A stretch of 64,000 bases of DNA. Source: Holacanthus passer (taxonomy: Eukaryota; Chordata; Actinopteri; Pomacanthidae). The DNA lies in the NCBI GenBank assembly GCA_025331565.1, contig JAFREQ010000030.1:2666001-2730000 (forward strand), written 5' to 3'. The position numbers were made by a program, and so were the translations under genes. Positions 33,401 through 46,873 of this stretch are shown piece by piece (position 1 is the stretch's first letter; each line of letters opens with the position of its first letter). A model generated the notes under the pieces. It saw nothing but the letters and a program-made list of their open reading frames with translations. It made no database searches and was not told where the DNA came from.

Positions 33401-34300
33401 TATAACAGACCTTACTCTGCCAACAAGACAACATCCACAATCTGGACAATGGATAATGTTGGCCAGAAAAAAGTGATAAAAGGGGCTGTAAAAGAAGACA
33501 TCTACTTAATTGCTCGAAATGAAGGCAAGAAACACAGATAGTTCCGACCTCGCTGACAGCTCCAGGATTGTGGAAATTCAACCTTGACAAGTGCAACGGC
33601 TACCGAATGCAGTAGCCTAAGTTAGGAATCAAAATATAATGAAGTTAGGTGAATGAAGCCAATTCAGAAAGGCATGCTCACCTGAGTCAGACTTATAACC
33701 TGCTGATAATGTGTTAGAAAAAAAGTTAAACTTGATCCCTGAATTTAAACTAGGACAAAGAGGCAGCCAAAAGAAGGATACACTACAGATAGTATACAAT
33801 GCAACGTGTCAAATATCTTGAACTCTGAACATGCAGCACTCTCCTCATGTTGACACCGTGCCCTTTGCACTTAAACAACTTCCACTGTTGACCTTATGTG
33901 GAAATGTTAATTTTAGTGCTTTTTGCTCTGCGGCTCCTCGACGGTACACTAAGAACAGTAAGTACTTTTCCGAGTCAGAAAACTGACAAAGAAGTGTTGT
34001 GTAAGTAGAAGGTCAATAATGTGGAGTGTTAATATTCAGCCTTGGCTTTACAGCTTTGAAAGGATTATAAGCAAGTTTCATCACATGAAAGCAGTGCCTC
34101 CTGGAGGGTTGGCATCTTTGATATAAAGATGTGATCAGAATTTGATTGGAGTAGTACAAGCCGAGTGCAGCAAAGGGAGAGAGGATATACAAAGAGGTGG
34201 TACAGAATAATATAAAGTAAGGGAGTTGAAAGGGGGAAAAAGCATAAACAGCACAGAAAGGGAAAAAATGGGAAACAGATGAAAGCGACACAAAACTCGT
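30480..34300. other. Gene desert
   Basis: No convincing coding exon, RNA gene or intact mobile element. A complex AT-rich patch at about 31980-32130, with 'ggtgtccggccatttatctccactgactcaattgattttaccac', is the most enhancer-like part. The remaining sequence is AT-rich and unremarkable. Confidence 0.4.
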
Positions 34301-35126
34301 CTAAGACAAGGAAATTGTGCGAGAGAGAGAAATAGAGGGCAAGCTTAAAGAGAAAGATAGGATATAAATGCTAAAACTCAACACTGGGATTCTGCCGGGA
34401 GTGCGCAGAGGAGGGGAGGTTTGCAAAAGGGAAGTGGCCAGAAAAGAGGCCAAATTTAATTTTTATTTTATTATTATTTATTTCTGACACTCGCTGGCTG
34501 GCAACCAGTCAAACGGCTGTGGCGATCAGAAGCAGGAAGGTGATGAGTGAAGGAGATAAAACATCTCCCCTCTCGGAGATAAGACAGAATTAGAATATCT
34601 TTTATTTCACCCTCTTCATGCTCCTGTTTTCATTCTCCATCTATTTCCCCCATCTCCTTTCTCTCTGTCCTTTCCCCCTCTTTTTCTTCTCTTTCATCTC
34701 GTGAGCTCTCTCTCTCTCTTCTCCCCATTTCTGCACCCTCTTCTCACTTTTTATCTCGCTGATAAGGTTTCTATCTAGCTGCCAGTCAACTCCGGAGCCG
34801 AGCAGACGCTGATAATGCTCTGACATCTCCTGCAACCGCAATTAACTAAAGCTCTGTGTCTCCCCTCAGAAGAACAAAATATTATTTTCTGTCTGCATTT
34901 TCTCCCTAGTCCTTTTTCTTCTCGCTCTGAGCCACCTTGTGAATATGTGATCACAGTGTTGGCACACGTCTAACTTTTAAACCTAACAACAGAGAAGCAG
35001 GAGAAGCCAGCTTCTCTCATCTGTTCTGTGTCGTCTCTCAGTGTTTCTGTGGAGAGTCAGACTTGGGCAGCACGGCTCATCTCACTTCCAAAAGTAGGTG
35101 CGTTTAATTTTGTTAAGAAGTGTGTG

Positions 35127-35174
<48 letters not shown>

Positions 35175-37380
35175 CGCGCTGGTGGCTCAGTGAGTGAGTG
35201 AATGAGGATAAACTGTCACAGCTGCTCTGCTCGTTTCCAGCATTACATGGGTAACGTGTCAGCGGCAGCTAATAGCTCATTCGCTGCTGCAAATTAAAAC
35301 ACAATCACCTAATAGGAGTACAGGGAGGGAGGCGGGATCTAACAGGATTTATGAGAAAATGAAAAGTGATTGGATGTGAAGTTTGAATTAGAGGAAAGCA
35401 GTCTGGTGTCAGGCTCTATGAAGGTGACTGACTGGACCAGTGAGCGGCCGACTCTCAGTGGACCGAATCCCATCCAAAACCTGTCTGTCAAATTAGCGTG
35501 ATAGGTAGGCCCCTCCCAGCAGTTCGGCTGGGCAAGCAACTCGCCCGCTGTTAATTACGCTGTAGTTTCAGTGGCCTTACATGCCCTTTTCCGCTCTTCA
35601 TGTTGATGCAAGTCATCTGCTCATCTGCATGACTGATCCGAAAAGTTAACATCTGCTCGAAGATAAGCCAATTTGAAAGTGATCTTGAAATCATGAGCAA
35701 ATAAATGCAACCTCACTGCGTCTGCTGTTACATATCTCAGTGTGGCACTTGGAACTTAAAGCTAACTGTGGTACAATATATCAAAGGGCAACATTTGTCT
35801 TTGGTTAGTAATACATGGCAATAACAAAAACGCATCACCAACAGCAAGATGGGCTCAAAATTCAAGTACTGTAATGCCTGCTATGTGTTTATTTATGTAT
35901 TTGTAAGCGATCATGTACAATATTAAACATAAACAGCATAGCCTGGTTTAAGTCCCCTGAATCACTTTTAATAGTGATTAAAATGAATTTGTGGGACTTT
36001 CATTTGCCTCTGTTGGAGAGACAGTTTTGTTGGTGGGATAAAGAATGGTGTCATACCTGTACAGGTAGTTGACTTGGAGAAATAGCAACTCTTAAATCTG
36101 TGTATTGATGTAAAAATTGTCAGGTTAACTGTTCTAAGGAGCCACAGTTTTATGCTGACTGAAACTGATTATGGTGGAATGGAAACATCACTCACTCCTG
36201 CTCGATTAGGGCGAAACAAAATGGCAATTCAGCCTCACTATCGGGCTGCAAAAGACATCATATTTTACCAAGATACCTAACATGAAAAAGAAAAACAAAA
36301 GACACCACTTTCTCAATTGACAGTAGCAAGAAGTCCACAATGCAATGCTGCCACATGACATGCTGTGATTTCAGTAAGTTGTGATAAAAGAAAAATAAGG
36401 CACGCCGTGTGTATCTTTCAACCTTCGTGATTTACCGACTTAGATGATTAATGACTTTGTTTTTGAGCAAACATTCACTTTCTGGCCTTGATGGACTATT
36501 GTTTCTTTTGTGCATATCAGCTGTGTTTTTGGGTTGTTTGTGTTTTGAATGAGGACCTGAACTGCCGTATGCCCTAATGCTCATGAGCTAGTGAGATAAT
36601 TAGTTGTGCTATTATGTTATTATGTTTTCTACACACACACCTTATCTTTTATCTGACGGAAAAGGAGACATTGAGAGGAGGACACACCTTTTTTCAGGTA
36701 CACCAAAAAGACAATTACAACTACGATAACTAACTCATTTAGCATAATTTCTTTTTCCACCCATCTGCTCGTCTGTCCATCCTTTCCACTGAGCCATCAT
36801 CCATCCCTTCATACATCAGTGGGTGTCAAAGACATCATCACCTCCACCCTCATCGCTCACACTGCCCTTGTTGAGATAATAATGTTGCTGAACAGTGAGC
36901 TCCATATCTAACTTGCACAACAGCAACAGTAAGTGCATCTCACTGTACTTATACATCTTTCCATTTCACTTTTTCCCTCACTCTATTATTATGTCCCCCC
37001 CCACACAGACCCTCACCTAAGTGCTCCCCCCTTCCTGTGTTGGATGCTGCTATTATTAAAGTCCTCCATGTATCTTGGAGACCGTGGTGACACAGCCATC
37101 AGTGGCAGCCAGATGCAATTGCCTGCTTGGTAAGGAGCGCTCCACGGCAAGCAAAAGAGCTTTAAAATCCCCACCCCCAACCCCACCGCACCCCCTCCCT
37201 CTCTCTCTCCCCACCTCTCAACCCTGCTCTTTTCCTCTGTCACTCTCAATTCCCTGTTTCTCTTTGGACGTCTCCTCTCTTCCTCCTTGTGTCTCTCTCA
37301 AAAAGTGGCTGACATTGAGATCCTCTTGCCCTTTTGTTCCTTCCTTTCTCCCCTGCTGCCCCCTGTCCTCTTTAGGGTAA
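34300..37380. other. Gene desert with low-complexity tracts
   Basis: A purine-rich stretch lies at about 34180-34350, a pyrimidine-rich stretch at 34620-34740 and a (TG)n microsatellite at 35121-35177. I see no gene. Confidence 0.45.
35121..35177 (+). repeat. (TG)n microsatellite
   Basis: A TG tract of about 55 bases with one CA interruption near its start, ending in CGTGCGCGC. Confidence 0.95.
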
Positions 37381-37394
37381 TTACTGTGGTGGAT

Positions 37395-37520
37395 ACAGTC
37401 AGGTAGGAATGAGAGGGGATATATTGAGGGGGGTAAAAGAAAGAAGGAGAAGGAGGGAAGAGGCGGTAGAAATGAGGAGGAGTGTTGGGAAAGAAGAATA
37501 AGGGGAGAAAGCAGAGGGGT
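37395..37520 (+). repeat. Polypurine tract
   Basis: Nearly continuous G/A sequence of about 120 bases, paired about 480 bases later with a long pyrimidine tract of the opposite composition. Confidence 0.8.
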
Positions 37521-37989
37521 AATGTAATCTTACTGTGGGAAGTGTGGTAATATATCACCTGCCACAGTTAATAAAATGTCACGACGCCATGGCTTTAGAC
37601 GGGAAAGAAAGGTTAACTGGCGCTTCATATAAATGTACTTCAACAAGCACAAGTGGAGGAGATTAAGACTCTGCGCACACACGCATACATGCAGCACGGT
37701 GCGAGAGGCCGTACACGCATAAAGGCGCGCAAAGGCTTGTAGGTAAAGCAGACGGATGAGCTCATAAAAACCAAGAAACGCTAACGGACAATTCAAGCAC
37801 ACTCGCGGACGTGCATGCAAATGTATATGCGAGCGCGTAGGCAGCAACAAAATGTGCACATTTTTGAACACACACACACACACACACGAGCGAGGGTCTG
37901 CACATATACAGTCCATGCACACTCAATTACTTGCAGCCTTTGATGATAGTTGTAATCATATGTGGTGGAAAATCTCATTTTCATAAAGC

Positions 37990-38310
37990 GAGGAGTTCTT
38001 TTTTTTCCTCACTATCACTCTTTTCTCCTCTTACTTCTGTCTCCGCTCTCCTCTTCTTTTTTTTTTGCCTCCTCCTCCTCCCTGCCGTCTCCCTCTGCTC
38101 CTCTCTTTCCCTTTCTTTCTTCTCTCTCCTCTTCTCTGCATATCTCCACTCTTCATTCTCCACCTCCCTCTCGCCCTCACCCTCCACCTCCTCTCCTCCC
38201 TGTGGTCGGCTCATCCCTCTCTCCTACTCCTTCTTTTGCCCCAAGGATATCTTCCCTCCTACACGGCCTCGCCTCATCCCTCTCTCTCTCCATTTATTTA
38301 TATCAATGAG
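37990..38310 (+). repeat. Long polypyrimidine tract
   Basis: About 300 bases of almost pure C/T with many CTCCTC and TCTCTCC repeats. It is open in several frames only because of its composition. Confidence 0.85.
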
Positions 38311-41300
38311 CAAAAGTCATCCTTTCATCTTCCTCCAGATGAACAGACTCTGCTTGTGGAAGAGGACAGAAGAAAAGAGGAGCGGAACACAGAGGAACAC
38401 AGTTTCTCTTAGTCCATAAATTCAACTGAACCAAGCAGTGGGAATATTATATAAACTCTCCCTTGTAAGAGGAGATAATTCAATGTGTTTTGGCTGGCTG
38501 GTAAAGGGATTGTTTCACCCCAAACACTCCAAACGCATATTAATACTGAATTGGAGAAATCAAGACTTTATTCCAGCATTTACACAATGGACTATTGCGA
38601 ACAACAAACCTTTTACAGTGTCAAATTCACCTCGGGCTCATGCATTGGCCTTGACTCCACCACCCATACAAACAAAAAAATCAAGTTTTGTGTGCACAAG
38701 CTGCCTTTGTAAACTAAAAAAAGGAAAGGAAAACAAAAAGCAATATGATGTCTTGAATATAATGATTATTAGGATTGTTTGAAATTTTAAATGTTTCAAA
38801 ATCACAGTCTGCAAATTACAGCGTGCGGTGTAATTGTGGCGCGATTTACCAGAGCGACAAAACACTTTGGAAATAAAAGGGAAAATGTATATATTGGTTT
38901 TTGAATTAGGGGACACATATGTTGTTTATTAGGAGCAGCAAAAGATCTTACTTTTGAGTTACATTAACATACTTACTGTGAGACTTAATAATTAATAAAT
39001 GGTTGTTTTAATTCTGTCCACAGTCTGATGTGTCTATTTTTGCCACACCACAACAAATGCAAAAGGTCTAATGTGGCACAGCTAATAAGTGAACTGAACT
39101 TGAACTGTGCAGAAAAGTTCTTTTGATTGGCCAAGCTTTGCTAACATTGTCAATATCAAGTACTGATCTGAAACTGACCCACTTTAATCAGGAAATTGCA
39201 CAGCAGCACATAGACCTTAGAAATGAGGGCAAGCCAATGTCCATGTATAAAATGATTCATGGAAATACATCGTGGATCAGTGTCCAATTGCTGTAATTTG
39301 TGATTTGCTCTAATAGTAATCTCTTGTACTTGCATGCACAGATGTGAGTGTGACACGCTCCAAATGTCATGAGGTGTGTCAATGGTATCGTAAATGTTGC
39401 TCCAGTCCAATGTATTTGTTGAAATAATTAATAAGCAAAATGATAATAAAGCCAATTCAAGTTTTAGAGAGAGCAGATATGGTTGTATTTAACACTTATG
39501 TTATAATGTTCTAAACAATGTGGTAATATTAACTTCAGTAGAGCGAATATAGATTGTGCATGTTATTAAGAAGAAGAACAACAGCAAACCCAAATATAGA
39601 CGAAGCCTGACATCAGCTGGCCTTCTCCTATTGGCTGGTTCTCACTATGTGATTTCAGTCTCAGTAGAGCACAAATGATGATGAGTTGGTTTTGTTTCTC
39701 TTTCAGAAGGTTGGTTTCTGGGTAGGGGGCAATCATGTTGGTTGGTGAAAGAAGCTTGTGTTTTTGTAGCTGCAGGAGTTTGTCTGGCCCCCTGAAGGAC
39801 CCAGTATATTCATTAAATGTAGCCTATTATTTATAGACTCCTTGTTTCTAGCACCATTATAGCAGATAATAAAATGAAAAGGATTGTTACAAGTGAAAAT
39901 TGTCAACTCCTGAAATGTGGGAATGAGCTAAATGGACAGGCTGAGACCTACAAGAAGAGGAAGGTAACACATAAAAATGCTGATGCCCATCCCATCCCCA
40001 ACTCTTTCTTCCCCAAACTCATACAATAAAGCTTGTCTCTACCAACTAACTAGTGAAGATGCTGAGACAACAGTTTCCAGCTGTGTTTGCTGGTGGGTGC
40101 TTCCAGGAGTATTATTTCATATTAAACTAAATTGCACAACACGCAACACACAAGTACAGTGTGAAAACAATAACCACGCAGGATTATGGAAAATAATACA
40201 GTCTGAATTGTATCACATGGATTCAATGTGTGTAATCCTTAAACAAATGTTTATCTCCTTTAACATATGTTTCAATTTTCAGGTGGATGAACCTGATTTT
40301 CAGACTGTAATTTCATGCTGTGAACAAGTGGATCGTAGTATTGCTAAGAGACCCTGTAGTTTCTGAGGTGTGATGAGAAGTGTCTGTGAAATGGAAAGAT
40401 AGTTATTGTATTGGAATGTTATACAATGGAGCAGTATTTTCATGATAATATCTGCATTTGTTGATTTGTTTGTGGAAGTATCACAGAAAGCCCAGCTCCG
40501 GCTGAATGTTACTGATGCATATGTTGTAATAAAAGGTACATAATGCATGTAAGTGCATATAAGAAATATTTCTCCTGGAGTATCAGAAACTGTCTGAAAG
40601 AACAAACCATATAATAACAATGTCCTGGATCCTTATATAACCTCATACACATCACGTCTGCTCTTACCTGTTTCCCTTGATTCTCATTACTTTGCCCATC
40701 AAATAAGAAGAAACAAAGGCTGAGTCTCAGAAGTGCCTCCTCTTAGGTTTTTTGTTTAATCAGCCCGGTAAATGTTCGTGAACTTTAATCAACCCCCAAT
40801 GAGATGCCTTTACTCCTTCCAATTAAGCTTCGTGTCTGACTGTTTACTAATTTGTGTTGCTCGGCTATCTCCACTGTGGCGAACCATTTAGCCTATTATT
40901 CACTCTTAAAATGTTAATAAGTAGCCTAAAACAAATCTGACAATGAGGCGAGATTATTTCACATATTTTTTCAAATGCAAATGAACTTACTTAATTTGCA
41001 AGAATCAGTTGTTATTCTCTTTACGTAACTGCCTCATTCCTACAAACTCCAGCCAGGTATTTCTAAAGAAAGAGTGAAGAACGATGTTTTTGTACCTTCC
41101 CATGTGTCACTTAGGTCTATTTTAAATTCTCTTTCCTCCAATACTCTAAGTATATAAGTGAAGTGTATTTAACCAGCTCCTCCACTGCAGGAGTGAGAAT
41201 TCTTCTAAAGTAAATGGTGATCTTTTAAGTTTATTTCGGCGTACTTAGGGGGTTGCCTGAGGGTCTGCGTATGAGAGACTTAGTCGGTCAGGAAAGCTGA

Positions 41301-41860
41301 TGTCTGACACGTGTCTTTCCAATCAGCTCTCCTGCCATGACTGACTCATCCTTTGTGACTCAGCCGGTAAAAAACTTCACACTGTGACACCCGATGGCTC
41401 TGTTCTCAAATATAAAGCTCTGCTGGGACTTCTTAGGGAATCACTCACACACACACACACACACACACACTGGTGATAATGGAATAACAAGCTCCGTTTG
41501 GAGAGTTATTGCGTTAGACTCAGATGAACGTGGAATGAGCCGGAACACCTTTAGTTTTCCATTAAGGGGGAAGCTGCGAGGGAGGGGAAGCTGCCTGGAA
41601 TCAACGGTCTGTGTCAGGGGAGAGCCGCAGAGCTGGATGGAGAGAGCGAGACAGAAGGAGAGGAAAAAGGATGATGATGTTATTGGTTAACTGCTGGGAC
41701 TGTGATTAAATCCTCTTCATTGAGATAAGTCTCTCTTTGTCAGTTTCCCTTTCATTCTCAACGCATACAGTTCAGCTCCCTGACAGTTTATTCCTCACTC
41801 GGGGTCAGTCTCCCCACACACACAGTCACATCTCTTTCTATGTCTCACCGGCTCAGGACT
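38310..41860. other. Gene desert
   Basis: No recognisable gene. A (CA)n microsatellite lies at 41445-41470. Frames open for 90-130 codons in this stretch show no family resemblance, no codon bias that I can detect, and no clear splice context. Confidence 0.45.
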
Positions 41861-41865
41861 TCATC

Positions 41866-43240
41866 AGCGGAATCAGAATCTGGTTTATTGCCAAGTGGGG
41901 TTTCACATTCGAGGAATTTGACTTGGTGTTTTGGCGAATAACACTAAACATAAAAGTAGAAAAATATAAAGAAAGATAAAAAAACAAGTATTCTGAGTCA
42001 GAAGCATAGATGGAAAATAGAAAATCGACAGCAAAATATGAAAAGCTATATAAAAAATATGTACAATGTGTTATTTAAATGAAAGAGGTGTACAGTTTGT
42101 GCAGGAATGTTCGAAGTATTCACCAGGGAATGTACAAAAGTTCACAGTATGCAGTATGAAGAATATTTAAAATGTGCAAAATAGTAATCCAGAAAATATG
42201 TAAAAAAAATAAAAGATGTGCCTTAATGTAACACATTAGATGGTGCAGATAATGTAACAGAGTAGGAGAGTCAGAGTCAGTGGATGAGGCCAGCTGCAGT
42301 TGGGAAATAACTGTCCTTGTTGCATGAGGTTTTGGTTCTGATGGACCGCAGCCTCCTGCCTGAGGGGGGTGTCTCATAATGTCTGTGTCCGGGTTGGAAG
42401 GGGTCGGCCACAATCTTGCCTGCTCGCCTCGGGGTCCTGGAGGCGAGCGGGTCCTGGAGGGATGGCAGATTGCAGCCAATCACTTTCTCGGTGGAGCAAA
42501 TGATACGCTGCAGTCTGCCCTTGTCCTTGGCAGTGGCAGCAGAGTACCAGATGGTGATGGAGGAGGTGAAGATGGACACATTGGTGGCTGTGTAGAAGTG
42601 CACCATCATTGTCTTTGCTAGATTGACCTCAGGAGGTACATCCTCTGCTGGGATTTCTTGGGGATGGAGCCGATGTTCACATCTCACTTGAAGTCCTGAG
42701 TGACGATGGTGCCCAGGAAGCGGGAGGACTCCAGTGTCGACTGGGGAGCCGCACAGGGTGATGGATGTGGGCGGGGCTGAGTTCTTTCTGTTATCCACAA
42801 CCAAATCGACTTTCAACTTGGAGCGTTGAACGGCTGCTTGCACCAGGTCACCAGATTGTCAATCTCTCACCTGTAGGTGAACTCATCCCCACCAGAGATG
42901 AGTCTGCGAACTTCAGGAGCTTGACATACTGATCACTGGAGGTGCAGCTGCTGTACAGGAAGAAGAGGACAAGGGAAAGGACGCAGCCTTGGAGGACGAT
43001 GCTGATGTCCAGGAGTCAGCCTCACCTACTGCCTCCTGTTCGACAGGACATCGCTATACCTCACCCTGGTGGGTGATGGTATACAGCAGTCCTCACAGAA
43101 GCTCATGCATAATGCGGCTGTTAGTAGCAGACCTGAAAACATCCCAGTCAGTACAGTCCAATCACGTCCGAAGATCCTCCGCAGCTTCACTGTTCCACCG
43201 CTTTGATGTTCTCACCACAGGTTTACAAGTTCACATCATC
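41866..43240 (-). mobile_element. 5'-truncated L2/Rex-type LINE, 3' end of the polymerase ORF plus tail
   Basis: The minus strand at 42277-42843 reads as the region after the catalytic core of a fish non-LTR reverse transcriptase: KVDLVVDNRKNSAPP, TNVSIFTSSITIWYSAATA, KDKGRLQRIICSTEKVIGCN, SGRRLRSIRTKTS. The fixed-phrase 3' tail 'ggaatcagaatctggtttattgccaagtggggt' (plus strand) lies at 41868-41900. The ORF is shifted in frame near 42690-42730 and lacks the upstream catalytic motifs, so it is a dead truncated insertion. The clade is assigned from memory. Confidence 0.85.
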
Positions 43241-46200
43241 TGTCTCAACATACATTTAACCTTTCTATCTGCCTTCGCTTCTTCTCTCTCTGTCTCTCTC
43301 TCTCTCTGTCTAAGTTTCCATGGGCTTTATAGTTGAATCACTGTCATATTATCTCCTGAGGATCACATCAAATCTTCATCGTAGCGGCCCCCACCAAATT
43401 CTACCCAAATCCCCATGCCACTGCTTCTCTGTCGACGCGCTACCTACCGTGCGTGTGTGTGCACATCAAAAGAAGCAGACCTAAATCCTAAAGTACCGAT
43501 TAAACACTTGTGTCTATACTGAATAAAGGGATGGGCTGAGGCCCTATATAAAGACCACCAAAGACCATCAAAAAAGACTTTTCAAACTGGGAAAAATCAA
43601 TATTAGTGATGATCATCATTAAACTGCAAGCACAGAACTGTGTTTAGATTCAATATTCTGTCAAATCATGTAGAAAGAGAAAATTATTCATAATGCCATG
43701 TGGAATAAATGATTTGAAAATCTTTCTCAAATGTGTCAGTTTTGAAATAAATGGAAAGGCGAGGAAGCGGAGGCACATCCTTCACAGACTTCACAGAAGT
43801 CTCTTGCATGGGAGTTTCACTTAGCAGTGTGTTCTGACTCCTTTTTTCTCTCTCTCTCTCTCTCGGTGCTTTTCTCCTCTCCCCTCTTTCCCAATTTCTT
43901 CACAGCTTGTCATTTGTTCCCTAATATCACCTTCCTCTCCGAGCGAAAGATGCATAATTACAACCATTCCTACTGCTTCCGCTTTCACACCTTTTCTTCC
44001 CGCACAGGTAAAACAGCTGCAGCTGCTGCGAACGTCGGACAGATAAACACATGTGTAAGAATCACATGCATGTTAGCCATACGCCACGCTTGGCAGCATG
44101 TTGACATGTTGAGAGTTTGCGCTCCATCGGCTTGCGAACGCCTGCTAAAAATAAGATCCTAATTGGAGGAACGCTTGTTTGTTTAAACTAACAGGGTAGC
44201 ATCAGTCAGCTTAGTGCGTGGGTTAATTATGTTCTACTCGACTGTCTGAAAAACGGAAAAACATATGAGCATTGCATTAAGAATTGGAGAACAGCAGTTT
44301 ACGAGGAGCAAGACCATGATGATGACCTGAGGGCTGCAGTAGATTAACATATGGCGTGTGGAGCATACTCGAAGTAGGAGTTATTCTATGGATGATCAAA
44401 ATACTAGATACAAAAATAAGCAGATGAATAAAGGTCTCTCAAGTGCTGTTTTCACAATCTAATTCATCACGGTTATGAAATTGGTCCACATGGAATTCTA
44501 GGTGCTTATAAACATCTTTTTTTTACAGTATGTACAATATTTTTTTACATGCAGTATCAGAGTCAGGATCACATCTGAACAACTCGCCCCCCAACCATTA
44601 TATTACATTTCCTGCCCGCCAAACCACCAGACCACAGTCAGACTGGCGATGGAACAAATTCTGGGCTCTTAGTGTTGGAATGAATGCCAGCTGGATTGAA
44701 AACAACACTACCTGTGATTTGATCTCTTGTTTGGCAGTTGTACAAAGTACCTGAGTAAGATCTAAAAATGATTGCTTTATTGTTTGTTCTTTTCCCCTGG
44801 TCTGTGATCATAATCACACGAGGGGAGGAGACCTGTCCAAAATTCTGAAGGTGAAGTCACAGTGGATGAATGCGATGGAAAAAGATTAAAGTAGTAGCAG
44901 AGAGGAGTATATTTTGCAATAGTGATTCCCGCTTGGAAAGTAACAGGTAACATTTAGACATGTGGAAAATTGTGGCTTTTGAAGCTGCACTAATTTATCC
45001 TTTCATACAAACAATGGAATTAAATGACTGTGTGAAGCTCGTAATGACAAACCCACACCTCACTCTGCAGTTCCCCTCAGCTCTGTGGAGCGTTTTAGTG
45101 TCTTTCAGCTCATTATTTTGGTTTTATAGCCTACAAGTTTCCTGTTTCAGTTCACTCTCACTGCTCTAATACACCTTGTTTCCAGCCACATCAGGCTGCT
45201 GTTCTCTGATAAAGCTCTGACAAAACCCACTGTAAGCAACCATCTTATAATAATCAACATTTTTAAGCCATGAGTTGGTGGACGTCAAGAAGAAGGAAAG
45301 TAAAAGGAGAGTAAATGTTGGAGTCAGAAACACAACTCCAGAATGAATGCTAATTGCCTCTGTGTCTACTGGATTGTTTGCTGACGCATAACAACTTCAT
45401 TGTATAATACTGTAATACAGCAATCTTGTGTTACAGCTTATTCCAATTGGCTCAAGTGGCCAAAAAAACAAATCAATGCTGTTTTAAGCAGGAGCTGTCT
45501 TAAAAATATTGAAGAGTGGGAACCAATCAGAAGTTGGTCTTAAGCCAGTCCCAAGTTAAATTATATCAGCCATCACTTTTGGTCCTAAATAGCCTGACTT
45601 GAGTAAAGCTGCATGACACAAAGTTCTCTTGATAGACCGTCCAGCCTTTGGTGGATATTAACGAGCAGGCGCACTATTATGCCCACGCATGAACATGGTG
45701 ACGCAAACAAACATCTGCACAGACATGAGTCCGTCTCATCAACACTGTAAAAATCACAGAAGAGCGGTACACTCCACACTGGAGCTTTAATCATGCCTGT
45801 GAGAAGTTGCCAAGTAAGGCACCCTTACACTGAGCCAAGGTGATAACAAGATCCGTTGTACAAGTGACAACAACATCAGAGAATACTGCCGCCTTCCAAC
45901 GCCACTGCCTCCACCTGCAAATGAGGGAACGAGAGAATTAAAAGAGATTAAGGAATGACAAGCACTCTCTAAAAAGGGAATGAGTCGCTCGTGGCCTTTT
46001 GCGGAGTGACTCTGAGCTGTACTGCGAAACCATTCTGTCACCTTCTGATAAGGACTGAGAGAAGCAGAGGGACAGAGACAAAGAGAGACGGCAGGAAGAG
46101 AAGCAGTGTAATGAAAAGAGAGGAGGTAGGTGTGAGAAAGACTGAAGAGAGGGAGAGAGGAGGGGACCGGATTGGACGCCAGGTGTTTTTTTTTTTTACT

Positions 46201-46560
46201 GTTTTCAAGCAGGTAAAAATACTCAGAAGAGAGACTGACTGCTCAAACTGTCACCAGTGAAATGGACCTCTAACTAGTGTTTGATTAAGCTGTCTCTCCT
46301 TGATCCACACAGCTCGGCATAATCTCCGACGCCCTCCCGCTTCACCTCCAACACACACACCGCATCTTGAGCCCTCTAGCACTTTAGACAATAAACACAC
46401 AAGTCCCCCCCCCGCCCGAGTACGAGAAAAGTTGCCTAACCTTTCTGCATCTTTTCTCAGCTTATTAATATGCCTCATCGCTAAAAGGCAAGAAGGGAAA
46501 ATGTCTCATTTAAATTTGGAGCGGCGATGAGATGGATGTGGGGTTCCATTAAAGGTACCT
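43241..46560. other. Gene desert
   Basis: No gene recognised. Holds a CT-rich patch at 43275-43320, a (TC)n patch at 43844-43866 and a purine-rich patch at 46055-46170 followed by a T-run at 46187-46198. Confidence 0.45.
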
Positions 46561-46873
46561 CTCTCTCCGTTCATGATATACACACGAGCACACACTGGCG
46601 CTTGTACGTACACACTTTGGCGGCGTTACACACAGCATTGCATAACTCAGTGATTAAAAGAATGGCTGTGAATCTCAATCTGAGCACGTTCTTACTGAGC
46701 CTGACATTTCAACTCCTTGCTACTCTCTAATCTTGTGTCTATCACACAGTGCTAAGTGGATAGTGAAATAGCTTATGTTTCTTTTTCCTCTTATTCCCTC
46801 TTGTAGCACCAGTTTTTTGGGGGCCAGCTACAGTACCTTTTTCTCATTTATTTGAGTTTTCTTGGAACTTCAC

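Noticed and set aside
37931..38419. 162-codon plus-strand ORF and overlapping open frames
   Set aside because: Produced by a polypyrimidine tract lacking stop codons in three frames; Ser/Leu/Pro-only composition.
42277..42843. 188-codon ORF as a host gene
   Set aside because: It reads as the C-terminal part of a LINE polymerase with a frameshift.
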